This document shows, one piece after another, positions 17,656 through 27,326 of a stretch of 64,000 bases of DNA. This DNA is from Bin76 sp965209025. Its GTDB lineage: Bacteria > Actinomycetota > Acidimicrobiia > Spongiisociales > ZC4RG35. The notes beneath the pieces are model-generated. The model was not told the DNA's origin, searched no databases, and saw only the letters and a program-made list of their open reading frames with translations. The number at the start of each line of letters is the position of its first letter. The first letter of the stretch is position 1. The DNA is taken from positions 1,426,001 through 1,490,000 of the forward strand of contig OZ242375.1 in the NCBI GenBank assembly GCA_965209025.1, written 5' to 3'. The translations under genes were made by a program, and so were the position numbers.

Positions 17656-18621
17656 CTACAGACCAAACCCCTCAAAGTCTCCAATGCGATGCTCCCACAC
17701 CCAGTCGATGCCTTCCGCCGCCTCGTATCCCAGATAACCGCTGTCGAAGTAGCCACAAAGGAACAGGACGTATCTCACCTGTTTCCCATAGGACAGTCGC
17801 AGTTGGTTCATCTTCGTGGCTTCCTCTTTGCGTCTCTTGTTAACATTGGTGAAGTCACCCGCTGACTTGGCCTCGACCAGCAGCGGCAGATCCCCACGTC
17901 GTGCAGCCTTCGGCATAATTGCAGCATCCACAGGTATGGTGACCTCACGACCGGTCCCTTCCTGCCTAGCGGGCACGTTCATCCGTATTGAGAACGTACC
18001 CGGGCGCATGTTCTCGAAGCTCCTTTGTCCCCCCGCCGGAAGATTGACATAGCACCTCTCCTCCAGCCACGACGCTATCCCAGCGAGTTGGCGATCTTCT
18101 TGTGCGTTCCGGATGATGGGATTCGCCACGGCCCCGCACAGGCGATCCGCGATAATCGTCGCAGCCCGGTAACGCTCCAACTCAGAAGGGGTGTCTCCCC
18201 GCTCTAGCCAAACGAAAATGTCCGGGTCGGCCATCCTTTGGATAACCCCGGTTATCTTCCCCAACGCCACATCTGCGCCCTCCCGCGACATCCGAACGGG
18301 GAGCTTCTTGTCCCTTTCCATAACCTTGACCAAGTGCCGGGACACCCCAGCAAGCCCTACAAGCCGATCCGCAGCTAACGGTGGGCAGGTCGCCATCCGC
18401 AATGTAGGCAAAACACCGGGAATCGCCCTTAGCAATGCGACACCAATATTTGTCAGATTCGCCGTGGCCTCCAGGGTGGATTCAACCTCGCTCGTGGTCT
18501 GAACCCGCGTTCTCCTGTAAGCATCCGGAGCAAACTCCAAGAACCACTTGTTGTACAAATCCACCGACAGAGCAATGTCGCCCTTCCATCTATCGGGTTT
18601 GTCCCTATTGACTGCCATCAC
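17656..18621 (-). CDS. Type II restriction endonuclease, XamI-like
   Basis: A 321-residue nuclease resembling the XamI family, whose type member cuts GTCGAC. The PD-(D/E)xK core is visible as D232 (PVDAAIMPK) and E250-A-K252 in LPLLVEAKSAGDFTNVNKRR. The segment NKRRKEEATKMNQLRLSYG and the C-terminal VRYVLFLCGYFDSGYLGYEAA also look family-typical. The neighbour is a NPPY methyltransferase, as expected for this R-M type. The site specificity is inherited from the family and unproven here. Starts at ATG 18621 or the next ATG are equivalent. Confidence 0.78.
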   Translation of the reverse strand: MMAVNRDKPDRWKGDIALSVDLYNKWFLEFAPDAYRRTRVQTTSEVESTLEATANLTNIGVALLRAIPGVLPTLRMATCPPLAADRLVGLAGVSRHLVKVMERDKKLPVRMSREGADVALGKITGVIQRMADPDIFVWLERGDTPSELERYRAATIIADRLCGAVANPIIRNAQEDRQLAGIASWLEERCYVNLPAGGQRSFENMRPGTFSIRMNVPARQEGTGREVTIPVDAAIMPKAARRGDLPLLVEAKSAGDFTNVNKRRKEEATKMNQLRLSYGKQVRYVLFLCGYFDSGYLGYEAAEGIDWVWEHRIGDFEGFGL

Positions 18622-18752
18622 TCAAGTCCCCTTCCATGTGGACCCCCCACCGGCCAAACCAAGAAACCTGCAAGAGAAGCCGTGAATTCACCGATCTCTT
18701 CTCCAGCCACACTGCTTTCTCATTTTACTAGCTCATCAGAATTCACACGGGA

Positions 18753-19031
18753 GTGATGGTTGGGAGGAGTTCCCCCAACTACGCGTCCACCCTACCCGAG
18801 GTATTGGACGACCTGACCAAACGGTTCGCGGTAGGCAGGATCCGTGTGGTCGCCGACCGGGGTCTCATATCAGCATCCAACCTGGAAACTGTCACACAAG
18901 TAGGGTGCGAACACTCTGTTCGCCACCAGGCTGCGCCGCGTTCAGATCACCTGCCAAGCATTGGACGCCATCCACCAGGACACGGTGTGGGTCGTACGGG
19001 CCGAGATGTTGGGACTCGTCGGAGGGTCTAG
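18753..19031 (+). pseudogene. Decayed IS1634-like transposase fragment
   Basis: A short frame contains TLPEVLDDLTKRFAVGRIRV and VADRGLISASNLETVTQVG, which matches the second catalytic Asp region of IS1634/IS4-type DDE transposases. After VGCEH the homology moves to another frame (FATRLRRVQITCQALD), indicating a frameshift. Both ends of the element are missing. No terminal inverted repeats were seen. It marks past transposition between the R-M pair and the next gene. Confidence 0.6.
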
Positions 19032-19151
19032 GCGGACGCGTGGGGGTAGTCAGAGACGACGGCGGAACTCAGCCTCATCGAGTTGGACGATGAGTGCGCT
19101 CTTGTGAGATATAGAGCTTATTTGTATTCGTTGGCCGTGGGGGAGATAGCT

Positions 19152-19928
19152 CTATCGGGGTTCCCACGACTCGGGTGGTTCCCAAGGTTGAAACAGTCTG
19201 ATCCCCGTCCGGGTAAGTTCAATGTCGATACAGTCCGGTGGTGCCATGATCTCCGGGCTGGATATGTAGAACCCGAGCCGGTACTCGCGTTGGTGCCGGA
19301 ATAGTTGCTGTTTCCGCATCCACCGCCCGAACAGAAGTTCCTCCCGCTGCAGAAGTTCTTCAGGCTCCTTGGACGTGGGCGAATCTTCGTAGGTGTACTG
19401 AACAGGTCCATAGAAGGTCTCGATCTTGTGTGACGCTGCCCCGTTGAGTTTCAGCCACCTGTAGATACCGCATTCAATCTCTATCTTCAACCGATCAGGA
19501 TCAGGAACGCATGTCCAACACTCTCTGTTGGACGGCAACGAGCCCTTTAGCTGCATCCACTCGTCCTCGCTCGTGGGTACAGCCGACAAGCAGAAGAGAT
19601 AAGGAGACGGGATCCACGAATCCTCGACGCTCAATTCTTGCCAGAACCTCGTCGTTCCAGCCTTGACCCCCTTGAGATGGACAGGCTCAGGCTCAAACGC
19701 GAGGTCAATGTCAACTCCCATGTCGCGGAGCGCCGGAGGCAGGCTATCAGGATCCTGCCATTCCAGCGTGACATGTCCCTCATGCCGGGTGCGCTGCATA
19801 CCCTCTTGGACGTCGCCTATCCCGATCTCATTTTCGAGGTCCCTGAACGTCCGGGCTGAGGTCAAACGGAGTCCGCCTACTCTCTGGGGGAGATACCGCG
19901 ATTCCCACGCACGCAGCAAGCGCATCAC
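19152..19928 (-). CDS. Hypothetical protein
   Basis: A 258-residue soluble protein with no signal peptide or membrane segment, rich in Glu, Pro and Trp. Visible segments are MMRLLRAWESRYLPQRVGG, an acidic middle, and near the end RKQQLFRHQREYRLGFYIS. That last part weakly recalls the closing 'hE.EyR' region of DUF2971-type accessory proteins. The match is too weak for naming. It is preceded by a purine-rich AGGGGGAT and starts at GTG 19928 or the next ATG. It lies alone between the IS remnant and the helicase fusion. Confidence 0.55.
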   Translation of the reverse strand: MMRLLRAWESRYLPQRVGGLRLTSARTFRDLENEIGIGDVQEGMQRTRHEGHVTLEWQDPDSLPPALRDMGVDIDLAFEPEPVHLKGVKAGTTRFWQELSVEDSWIPSPYLFCLSAVPTSEDEWMQLKGSLPSNRECWTCVPDPDRLKIEIECGIYRWLKLNGAASHKIETFYGPVQYTYEDSPTSKEPEELLQREELLFGRWMRKQQLFRHQREYRLGFYISSPEIMAPPDCIDIELTRTGIRLFQPWEPPESWEPR

Positions 19929-20274
19929 AATCGATCCCCCTAGGGTAGCCTCGGCTTCCGGGCCGCATTCTATTCTACGATGTTGGACAAACCCCTTCGG
20001 CCCGATCTTGGTGCCCTAGTTACTAATGAACGCCACCGAAGCTCACCGGACCGGTCAGCGTTCAAGCAGAACAGACGTCCTGCACGGCTTCCCGCACAGC
20101 TGTTCTTCCAGGTCAGAAGAGCCACTTGCGGTGGGTCACGGCTTGGTCTGGTTTACTTGCGACTCGCCATAGCCCCTTGGCTATGAATGCCAGCTGCCAA
20201 GGATGATCCAAGGGTGTTGCCATATAGAGGCGTGTCATTTACTTTATGTGACCTAGGAGGCTGAGATCCAGGTT
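19929..20274. other. Intergenic region upstream of helicase fusion
   Basis: 346 bases without a credible gene. The only clear structure is the hairpin at 20168-20185. A consensus ribosome site (AGGAGG) lies 13-18 bases before the helicase ATG, so the promoter of that gene should be in this stretch, but I cannot point to a convincing -35/-10 pair. Confidence 0.4.
20168..20185. other. Perfect 7-bp hairpin
   Basis: The inverted repeat CATAGCC / GGCTATG has a 4-base loop CCTT. It lies about 90 bases before the start of the helicase fusion and has no T-run. It could be an operator half-site pair or an RNA hairpin. Confidence 0.35.
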
Positions 20275-23200
20275 ATGCCTGATGGGTCTGTTTTGGCTGA
20301 TCCCCGGTGGGAGGCTTTTTCCGAGAGGTGTCTGGTCTTGGATTTGGAGGTTGTGGACGGGGGAATCCGGGAGGTGGGCGCTGTTTGGGGAGATAGAGAA
20401 TTGCGAATCCCCAAGGTCCGATCATCCGAGCAGGCTGTGCGAGAACTGGATGCCTTCGGGAGGGGGGCGGAATTCGTGGTGGGACATAACATCGTGGCGC
20501 ACGATCACCGCTTCATAGAAAGGTATCTGCCTCGGTCAAGTCTCCTGACCCTGCCGGTGGTGGACACTCTCTATTTGGCTCCGTTGGCCAAGCCTGAGCA
20601 GCCTTATCACAGTCTGGTGAAGGACTACAAGCTGGTCGGTGCCGAGCGGAACGATCCGGTTGCCGACTGTCGTCTGGCTCTCAGACTCCTTGAGGATTGT
20701 TGGACTCTTCTCAATGGGAGAGATGGCGAGAAGGACAGGCTGCTGTGGGTCTACCGCAGTTGTTTTTATGATTCCGGCAGTTCTGGGGGGACCTCACCTT
20801 TGAGGTTGCAGGGAACGGGTTTCTTGTTGGAAGAGCTCGGAGGCAGGATGATCCCGCATCATCGAGTGGTGAAGGACTTCGAGTATTTCGCGGGAGAACG
20901 GGCCTGCTCGGAAGCTATCCGGCGTGGGCTTCCGGGCTTGTTAGAGGATCCGCGAACTCGACCTGCGGTGGCTTATTCACTTTCCTGGCTTACGGTGGCC
21001 GGGACCGAATCGGTGCTGCCCCGCTGGGTCCACAAGCAGTTTCCGGCGGCGTCGGATTTCGTGCGGAGGATACGGAGCGTTTCGTGCCGGCGCTCCGAGT
21101 GCGGGTATTGCTCGAAGCATCATGACCCGAAGGGAAAGCTCAGGCGGTATTTCGGGTTCGATGGGTTTCGCTCCACTCCCACAACCACCGACGGGGAGAG
21201 CCTTCAGGAACGGATCGTGACCGAGGGCATAGCTGGTGAATCCATCCTGGCCATCATGCCCACCGGCGGTGGCAAGTCGGTGGGCTTCCAACTTCCAGCC
21301 ATCGTCAACAACGAACAGACGGGAGCTCTCACCGTGGTGATCTCTCCCCTGCAAGCGCTGATGAAGGACCAGGTCGAGAACCTCAACAAGGGGACGGAGT
21401 CTCCAACCCTGGCTGCTACCTTGAACGGTCTGCAGACCATGATCGAACGGCGCGATGTCCTGGAAGGCATCCGCCTGGGTCGATTCGCGCTCCTTTACGT
21501 TTCTCCCGAACAACTGCGCAGCCCGTCCTTCACTCGGGCAATCAGGCAGCGCGAGATCGCGGCGTGGGTGTTTGACGAGGCGCACTGCATCTCCAAGTGG
21601 GGACATGACTTCCGTCCCGACTACCTGTACGCGGCCCGATTCATCAGAGAATTCTCAGAGACCGAAGAGGTTGATGTGGCCCCCGTTGCATGCTTCACGG
21701 CAACGGCCAAGTTGGATGTACGCGAGGAGATAGGTTCCCACTTCAGGAAGGTTCTTGGCAAGGACTTGCGGGAACTCGCCACCGATCGGATTGATCGGGA
21801 GAACCTTCGCTTCCGGGTCGAAGAGACTCCTAACTCGAGAAAAATAGAACGCATCGACCAACTTCTACAAGAGAGCATTGCCCCAACCCCGGAGTCGGCT
21901 GCATCCGGCTCGGCAATCATCTACGCCCGCAGCCGCCCCAGAACCGAGCATTTGGCAGAGATGCTGCGCTCCCAGGGATGGGAAGCCGAGCACTTCCATG
22001 GCGGACTTGATCCTCCTGAGAAGAAGCGAGTGCAGGATTCCTTCATCGAAGGGAACCTGCCGGTCATCGTCGCCACAAACGCTTTCGGCATGGGGATCGA
22101 CAAGAGCGATGTCCGGCTGGTAGTACACGCCGATGTTCCTGCTTCTATTGAGAGCTACCTCCAGGAGGCCGGCCGGGCCGGGCGGGACGGCCAACCAGCA
22201 AGGTGCGTGCTGCTGTTCGCCAAGGGGGATCTTGAGAAACAGTTCGATCTGGTCTCCAGGGGCCGGTTGACCAAACGCGACATTGCCCAGATCCTCCGGG
22301 CCATCCGCGGTGCACGCCGCCGCGACACCGAAGAAATCGTGGTTTCGCCTGGTGACTTGTTGCGCACCCCGGGCTCTGACTTTTCCTTCGACGAGGAGAG
22401 TCGCCATGCTGCCACACAGGTCAGGACCGCCATCTCGTGGCTGGAGCGGGCCTGTTTTGTGCTGCGCAACGAGAACCGCACCCGCCTCTACCAGGGAGTT
22501 CCGGCAGTGCCTGACTTGGAGGAGGCTCTCGGGAAGCTGGAAAAGCTTGAGCTTCCGTACTACAGGAGGAGGCAGTGGGAACAGGTACTCCGCCGCCTAC
22601 ACCTTGCCGATCTGAGAGAGGGGATCGAGGTTGATGAAATCGCCCTCCTGCCTTCTTTCCGAAGGCGGTTCGAGGCTCTCAAAGACAAGCACCCTGACGA
22701 TCCGGCACTAGCTAATCGCACCTTCACTCGCGAGATCTTCCGGACCTTGCACGACATGACGCGCGCCGGCGTGCTGGAGAGCGGCATCTACTTCTCCGCT
22801 TGGCTACATCACAAAAGGGGCCGCACGTCTCCGAACCGGTTGGAGGAAATCACCAAGGCCCAAAGGACACTTCTGGACTTGCTTCGGGAACAGTGGCCGA
22901 GCATCGACTCTGGAGATGAAGTCGAGGTTTCCATTCCCCAACTGCAAGAGCAACTGCGGGCCCGTGATCTGAAGATGGTGAACGACAGCATCCTCACTCT
23001 GTTGAAGGGTTGGACCAGGAGAGTCGTCGGTCGGCAGGCACCCGTCACACCGAGGAGTCGTGGACGGCGAAGGCTCGGGATTCGTCTGGAAGTGTCCTGG
23101 GATGAGTTGGCGGAACAGTTGAGATTACGGAACGAAGTCGGCAGGGTCGTGTTAGAGGTGCTGAAAAACACGGCGGATCAACTCAATCTGATCGGTGAGC

Positions 23201-25563
23201 GCCTCGTCCGGTTTTCCCTCGAGGACTTGCACCGGGCAGTGGAAGAACGTTTAGGGCTGTCCCAAAGCCTCGGCGACGTATTCATCGCCATTGAAAAGAC
23301 TCTTCTGTTCCTGGACGAGAATCACGTCATCAGGCTGGAGAGGGGACTCTCGGTCTTTCGCCAGGCGATGACCATTCGCCTGCACGAGGAGGCCAAGAGA
23401 AGAAGGTATTCAGAACGGGATTACCGCCCTCTCCGAAAGCATTACCAAGAGAGAATGATCCAGATCCACGCCATCGGACGGTATGCCGAGGAATCCCAGA
23501 AGAGCCTGGAGGGTTGGGCCCGGCGATATGTGGACAACTACTTCAGGATGTCAGGTCGGGAATTCAACCGCCGCTACTTCCCCGGGGAACTCAAAGCTCT
23601 GAAGCGGCCCACGTCCAAGGAAAACTACGAAGAGATTGTCGAGAGCCTGGGAAACCGGGCGCAGGAACAGATCGTGACAGCCCCCAAAGACCGGAATCTC
23701 CTGGTGTTGGCCGGTCCCGGCTCGGGAAAGACCCGCGTGGTCGTCCATCGGGCCGCGTATCTGCTGATAGTGGAACGCATCCGCCCTGAACGCCTGCTGG
23801 TGATCTGTTTCAACCGCTCGGCCATGCACGAACTGCGGGTAAAGCTTCGTGAACTCGTGGGTGATCCGGCCCGCCGGGTAGCCGTACACACCTACCACTC
23901 CCTAGCATTGCGACTCACCGAACGCTCCCTTGCAGAACGCGCCAGGACCGCCGACGACAGCCGGATCGACTTCGACGAGATCATCAGAGAAGCCAACCGC
24001 CGCCTGGCAGGAGAAGAGCAACTGATCGGCACCGAGCCGGACCAACTTCGAGACCGGCTCCTCGCCGGATTCGAATATGTGCTGGTAGACGAATACCAGG
24101 ACATCGACAACGACCAGTACGAGATGATCACCCACATAGCGCGGCGAGCCGGCCAGGATAAAGACGAGGACCGCCGGGCCACCATCCTCGCCGTGGGAGA
24201 CGACGATCAGAGCATCTACGCCTGGCGACGCGCCAATGTTCGCTACATAAAACAATTCGAAGAGGAATTCAAAGCCCAGCGCCACTATCTGGTTGAGAAC
24301 TATCGCTCCACCCGGCACATCATCGACGCCTCCAACGAGCTGATCCGACACAATCGCGACCGGATAAAGCTGAGGGACAGCATCCGGATCAACAACGCCC
24401 GGAAGTCCCATCCCCCGGGAGGGAAATGGCAGCGTCTGGACCCCCTAACCGGCGGAAAAGTCTCACGGGTCAAAGTGGAGAAGACCTTCCTAGCCCAGGC
24501 CACCCTGGCCGAGATCGAGCGTCTCCGGAAACTCGATCCCGAATCTGAATGGCAGCAGTTTGCCGTTCTGGCCTGGAGCCACACTCAACTGGCACCCATC
24601 CGCGGTCTCCTTGAGAAGAAAGGAGTCCCCGTGCGCAGATCCGTCCCGTACGGACTACCAAGGCTCGAAAGAATCAGGGAGTTCCGTTTACTGCTTGACC
24701 GCCTGTCCACAATCCGGGATTCCGAGATCTCCCTGGCAAGACTGCGGCAACAACTTGTAAATCTCTGCCACGCCAAACCAAACGGTAATCACTGGCTGGG
24801 AATGGCAGATCACATGCTGGCTCGAATCCAAGCCGGGATAGGCGTCCAGCCCGTCCCGGTGACAGACATCACAGAGGCGATGCGCCAAGGCTTAGCCGAC
24901 CACAACCGCTCCCATCTCATCGGCCAAGGTGTGCTGGTCAGCACCATCCACTCCGCCAAAGGACTGGAATTCGATCATGTCCTAGTGCTGGGAGGCATCA
25001 GAAACGCTCCGAACGGCAATCGATCCGCCGAGGAAGAGAGGCGCCTCTACTACGTTGCCATGACCCGCGCCCGTCACACGCTCGCGCTGATCGACTCCCG
25101 TGATAGCCCAAACCCCTACTTTCAAGACATCCGACACATGACCCTGCATCGCCAAGCGGCGGTAGCCCACAACCAACCCGTCGAACACGTCGACATCAGG
25201 TACGAAGTGCTGGGAATGAAAGACCTGAACATAGACTTCGCCGGCCTGAAGAATCCAGATCATCACATCCATCGTTCACTGAGAAGATTGCAAACCGGGG
25301 ACCTGATCAACCTACAACGCCTTCCAAACGGACAGATCCACGTGGTTAATGGCCGGGGCGTCGAAATAGCCCGCCTCTCCCGTAGAGGCACGGAACGCTA
25401 TCCCCCCAAGCGTCTGACTCAGATAGATGAGACGCGAGTGTTAGGCATGGTATCGCGCCACCTCAACGAAACCCGCCCTACCTTCCGAGAACGCATGAAA
25501 GTCAATACCTGGGAACTACCCCTCCTCGAATTGCGCCTCCATCAAGTCCAACAACATAGCTGA
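20275..25563 (+). CDS. DEDD exonuclease-RecQ-UvrD triple fusion helicase
   Basis: A 1762-residue protein with three enzymatic parts. Residues 1-140 resemble a DnaQ-type 3'-5' exonuclease: D23 and E25 in LDLEVV, D77 in GHNIVAHDHRF, and D131 in NDPVADCRLAL. The usual catalytic His five residues before D131 is Asn126. A Cys cluster (C271, C276, C279) precedes a RecQ-type SF2 helicase: Walker A MPTGGGKS at 328-335, DEAH at 434-437 and ATNAFGMGIDKSDVRLVVHA with QEAGRAGRDG. The last third is a UvrD/Rep-type SF1A helicase: AGPGSGKTR near 1147, DEYQDID at 1272, GDDDQSIYAWR, STIHSAKGLEF and YVAMTRARH. A consensus AGGAGG precedes the ATG. It is likely a DNA repair or anti-phage processing enzyme. Confidence 0.88.
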   Translation: MPDGSVLADPRWEAFSERCLVLDLEVVDGGIREVGAVWGDRELRIPKVRSSEQAVRELDAFGRGAEFVVGHNIVAHDHRFIERYLPRSSLLTLPVVDTLYLAPLAKPEQPYHSLVKDYKLVGAERNDPVADCRLALRLLEDCWTLLNGRDGEKDRLLWVYRSCFYDSGSSGGTSPLRLQGTGFLLEELGGRMIPHHRVVKDFEYFAGERACSEAIRRGLPGLLEDPRTRPAVAYSLSWLTVAGTESVLPRWVHKQFPAASDFVRRIRSVSCRRSECGYCSKHHDPKGKLRRYFGFDGFRSTPTTTDGESLQERIVTEGIAGESILAIMPTGGGKSVGFQLPAIVNNEQTGALTVVISPLQALMKDQVENLNKGTESPTLAATLNGLQTMIERRDVLEGIRLGRFALLYVSPEQLRSPSFTRAIRQREIAAWVFDEAHCISKWGHDFRPDYLYAARFIREFSETEEVDVAPVACFTATAKLDVREEIGSHFRKVLGKDLRELATDRIDRENLRFRVEETPNSRKIERIDQLLQESIAPTPESAASGSAIIYARSRPRTEHLAEMLRSQGWEAEHFHGGLDPPEKKRVQDSFIEGNLPVIVATNAFGMGIDKSDVRLVVHADVPASIESYLQEAGRAGRDGQPARCVLLFAKGDLEKQFDLVSRGRLTKRDIAQILRAIRGARRRDTEEIVVSPGDLLRTPGSDFSFDEESRHAATQVRTAISWLERACFVLRNENRTRLYQGVPAVPDLEEALGKLEKLELPYYRRRQWEQVLRRLHLADLREGIEVDEIALLPSFRRRFEALKDKHPDDPALANRTFTREIFRTLHDMTRAGVLESGIYFSAWLHHKRGRTSPNRLEEITKAQRTLLDLLREQWPSIDSGDEVEVSIPQLQEQLRARDLKMVNDSILTLLKGWTRRVVGRQAPVTPRSRGRRRLGIRLEVSWDELAEQLRLRNEVGRVVLEVLKNTADQLNLIGERLVRFSLEDLHRAVEERLGLSQSLGDVFIAIEKTLLFLDENHVIRLERGLSVFRQAMTIRLHEEAKRRRYSERDYRPLRKHYQERMIQIHAIGRYAEESQKSLEGWARRYVDNYFRMSGREFNRRYFPGELKALKRPTSKENYEEIVESLGNRAQEQIVTAPKDRNLLVLAGPGSGKTRVVVHRAAYLLIVERIRPERLLVICFNRSAMHELRVKLRELVGDPARRVAVHTYHSLALRLTERSLAERARTADDSRIDFDEIIREANRRLAGEEQLIGTEPDQLRDRLLAGFEYVLVDEYQDIDNDQYEMITHIARRAGQDKDEDRRATILAVGDDDQSIYAWRRANVRYIKQFEEEFKAQRHYLVENYRSTRHIIDASNELIRHNRDRIKLRDSIRINNARKSHPPGGKWQRLDPLTGGKVSRVKVEKTFLAQATLAEIERLRKLDPESEWQQFAVLAWSHTQLAPIRGLLEKKGVPVRRSVPYGLPRLERIREFRLLLDRLSTIRDSEISLARLRQQLVNLCHAKPNGNHWLGMADHMLARIQAGIGVQPVPVTDITEAMRQGLADHNRSHLIGQGVLVSTIHSAKGLEFDHVLVLGGIRNAPNGNRSAEEERRLYYVAMTRARHTLALIDSRDSPNPYFQDIRHMTLHRQAAVAHNQPVEHVDIRYEVLGMKDLNIDFAGLKNPDHHIHRSLRRLQTGDLINLQRLPNGQIHVVNGRGVEIARLSRRGTERYPPKRLTQIDETRVLGMVSRHLNETRPTFRERMKVNTWELPLLELRLHQVQQHS

Positions 25564-26474
25564 ACCCCACCGGGTTTCCCGGAGTTTTAGGTGTGTCCCC
25601 AATAGCCTCCCGCAGACACCACACGATGCGTCGAGACCGGCAGGAGCCCCCTTCCCCTCGGGCCGGTCGCGGCACCAACAGTGATCGCTCACTGTGTGAA
25701 GGCTCGGCGGCCCGTGTTGGAAGCCTGGGAGGATGCCTGACCGCCCGCTCGGGACCGCGCAGCACCCGACACACACCAACCCCGGCGGGCGGATCCGGTT
25801 CACCAAGCACAAGACCAGCCCACCGCCAAGGGAGACCGCCCAGAAACAAAGAGCACCGTGTCACACGCCCCTCACCATGCAACAACCATCACTCCCGAAC
25901 GTTCGCAGCGTTCGCGAAGCGTTCGTATAGCCTCTGACCTGCGAAACCACCAACTTGACATAGCAGGCGTTCGTAAACCGTTTGCCGCGAACCTTCCCCG
26001 TGAAGAGCAATACGAATATATGGACGAACGCTCCGGACGACGACACCCGCCCCTCACCCTCCGGCGCGCCAACCCAAGTTTCCTCCCGTGTGCGACATTC
26101 CCTTAGAAACCTCCGATCCTGAGCAGAACGGAAAACGCCACGTAAGCAATCAGCGACCGCGCAGCACCACCGCTCCGACTTCGTCAACCGAACATTGTGG
26201 ACCGGTGACAACCTCCATGTGCCCGCGGTTTCAACAGGGAGGCAGCGGACCTATTTAATCTGGGCCCGCCGTTCATCAGCGACTACCCCTCCCAGGCACC
26301 CATAGGGTCACGCACATGCGTGTAGGATCAGTCACTACCAGGGGTCCTTCTGCCTCGGATGTCGCTTCAAACAGCCGATCATGGACGGATCCCCCATCCC
26401 TACTGGTGGAGTCCGACTCCCCCTCCCAGGCCCTACAGCCGTCTGGCAGGAGAAGGTACAAACCTGACAAGCAA
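25564..26474. other. Gene-poor stretch containing repeat copy A
   Basis: 911 bases between the helicase fusion and the EEP protein. No frame here carries a recognisable motif; several short overlapping frames are by-products of the repeat at 25898-25990. The frame of the EEP gene stays open to 26316, but that extension is low-complexity and unlikely to be translated. Confidence 0.45.
25898..25990. repeat. Intergenic direct repeat, copy A
   Basis: A ~92-nt unit. It starts with a 29-nt block (AACGTTCGCAGCGTTCG onward, to 25926) in which CGTTCG occurs three times. TGACCTG follows, then GGCGTTCGTAAACCGTT begins 68 bases after the block start. Copy B at 30024 has the same order and the same 68-base spacing, with one mismatch in the first block. 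An inverted GACGAACGCT follows at about 26023. Confidence 0.75.
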
Positions 26475-27326
26475 ATGAAAGTGCTCACATGGAATGTCAA
26501 CAAAGCGGCCGAGTCACGGCCTGCTTTGTGGGAAGCTGTGCAGCGTGAGGCAGCGGACATCGTCCTATTGCAAGAGGTCAGGCGACTACCTGAGGATCTA
26601 CTGAGCAGCTATAACTGTCACTTCGTAAGACCGAGGTACTTCAGTGGTCACGACGCCCCGTTCGCGACAGCAATTCTGTCCAAGTGGGAGATGGTTACTC
26701 GCCCATTCCTGAAGTCGCAGCTCGGATGGGTCAACCAAATCCAATCGCAGCACCATGGATGGATACTCGAGGCCGAAGTGAACACACATCTGGGGATCAA
26801 ACTACGAGTAGTGTCGGTTCACTCGCCTGCCTTTCCCATTCCTGCAGAGACATTGCTTGATGCAGATGTCTCCTGCATCAAGCTCCCGAATAATCCAGAC
26901 CTCTGGGTTACCGAGATTCTGTGGTCTTTACTCAGAGACTCGGACAGTCCAGAGAAGGTGAACTGGATCGTCGGTGGTGACTTCAATAGTTCGATTCTGT
27001 TCGACCTACCCAAGGATCGAGGTAACCGGGAAGTCATACGCCGATTGAATGCGTTGGGTCTAACGGACTGCATTAGCCACTTCTACGGCGGGAGTGTGCC
27101 GACCTTCAGACATTCAGGAGGGAGCATCAAACACCAACTCGACTACTGCTATGTGAACGCGGACTTACTCGAACGCCTTGCTTGTGCCCGAGTACTGAGC
27201 CGTCAAGAGGTGTTCGGCTCGATGCCGAAACTGAGCGATCATCTCCCGATCGTGTGCGAGTTCGATTTCGGGAGCCGTGAATCCCCGACATCCCTTGAGG
27301 ACGGGTTTGCGGCATCGGGCGGTTAG
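26475..27326 (+). CDS. Endonuclease/exonuclease/phosphatase (EEP) family protein
   Basis: A 283-residue protein of the DNase I/ExoIII/synaptojanin fold. The catalytic signatures are present: N7 in LTWNVNK, E34 in VLLQEVRR, D169 and N171 in GGDFNSS, D223 in HQLDYCYVN, and S254-D255-H256 in SDHLPIV. It has no signal peptide, so it is probably cytoplasmic. ATG 26475 (MKVLTWNVN) is chosen because the fold begins there; 53 upstream codons are low-complexity. The substrate (DNA, RNA, nucleotide or phospholipid) is undetermined. Its position in an accessory island and between two intergenic repeats suggests defence or mobile-element cargo. Confidence 0.82.
   Translation: MKVLTWNVNKAAESRPALWEAVQREAADIVLLQEVRRLPEDLLSSYNCHFVRPRYFSGHDAPFATAILSKWEMVTRPFLKSQLGWVNQIQSQHHGWILEAEVNTHLGIKLRVVSVHSPAFPIPAETLLDADVSCIKLPNNPDLWVTEILWSLLRDSDSPEKVNWIVGGDFNSSILFDLPKDRGNREVIRRLNALGLTDCISHFYGGSVPTFRHSGGSIKHQLDYCYVNADLLERLACARVLSRQEVFGSMPKLSDHLPIVCEFDFGSRESPTSLEDGFAASGG

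Noticed and set aside
25861..26211. A 116-codon minus-strand frame over repeat copy A
   Set aside because: Its Asn/Ala/Ser/Arg/Thr-rich end is the translation of CGTTCG repeats, and the frames over copy B give similar products. This is a repeat by-product, not a gene.
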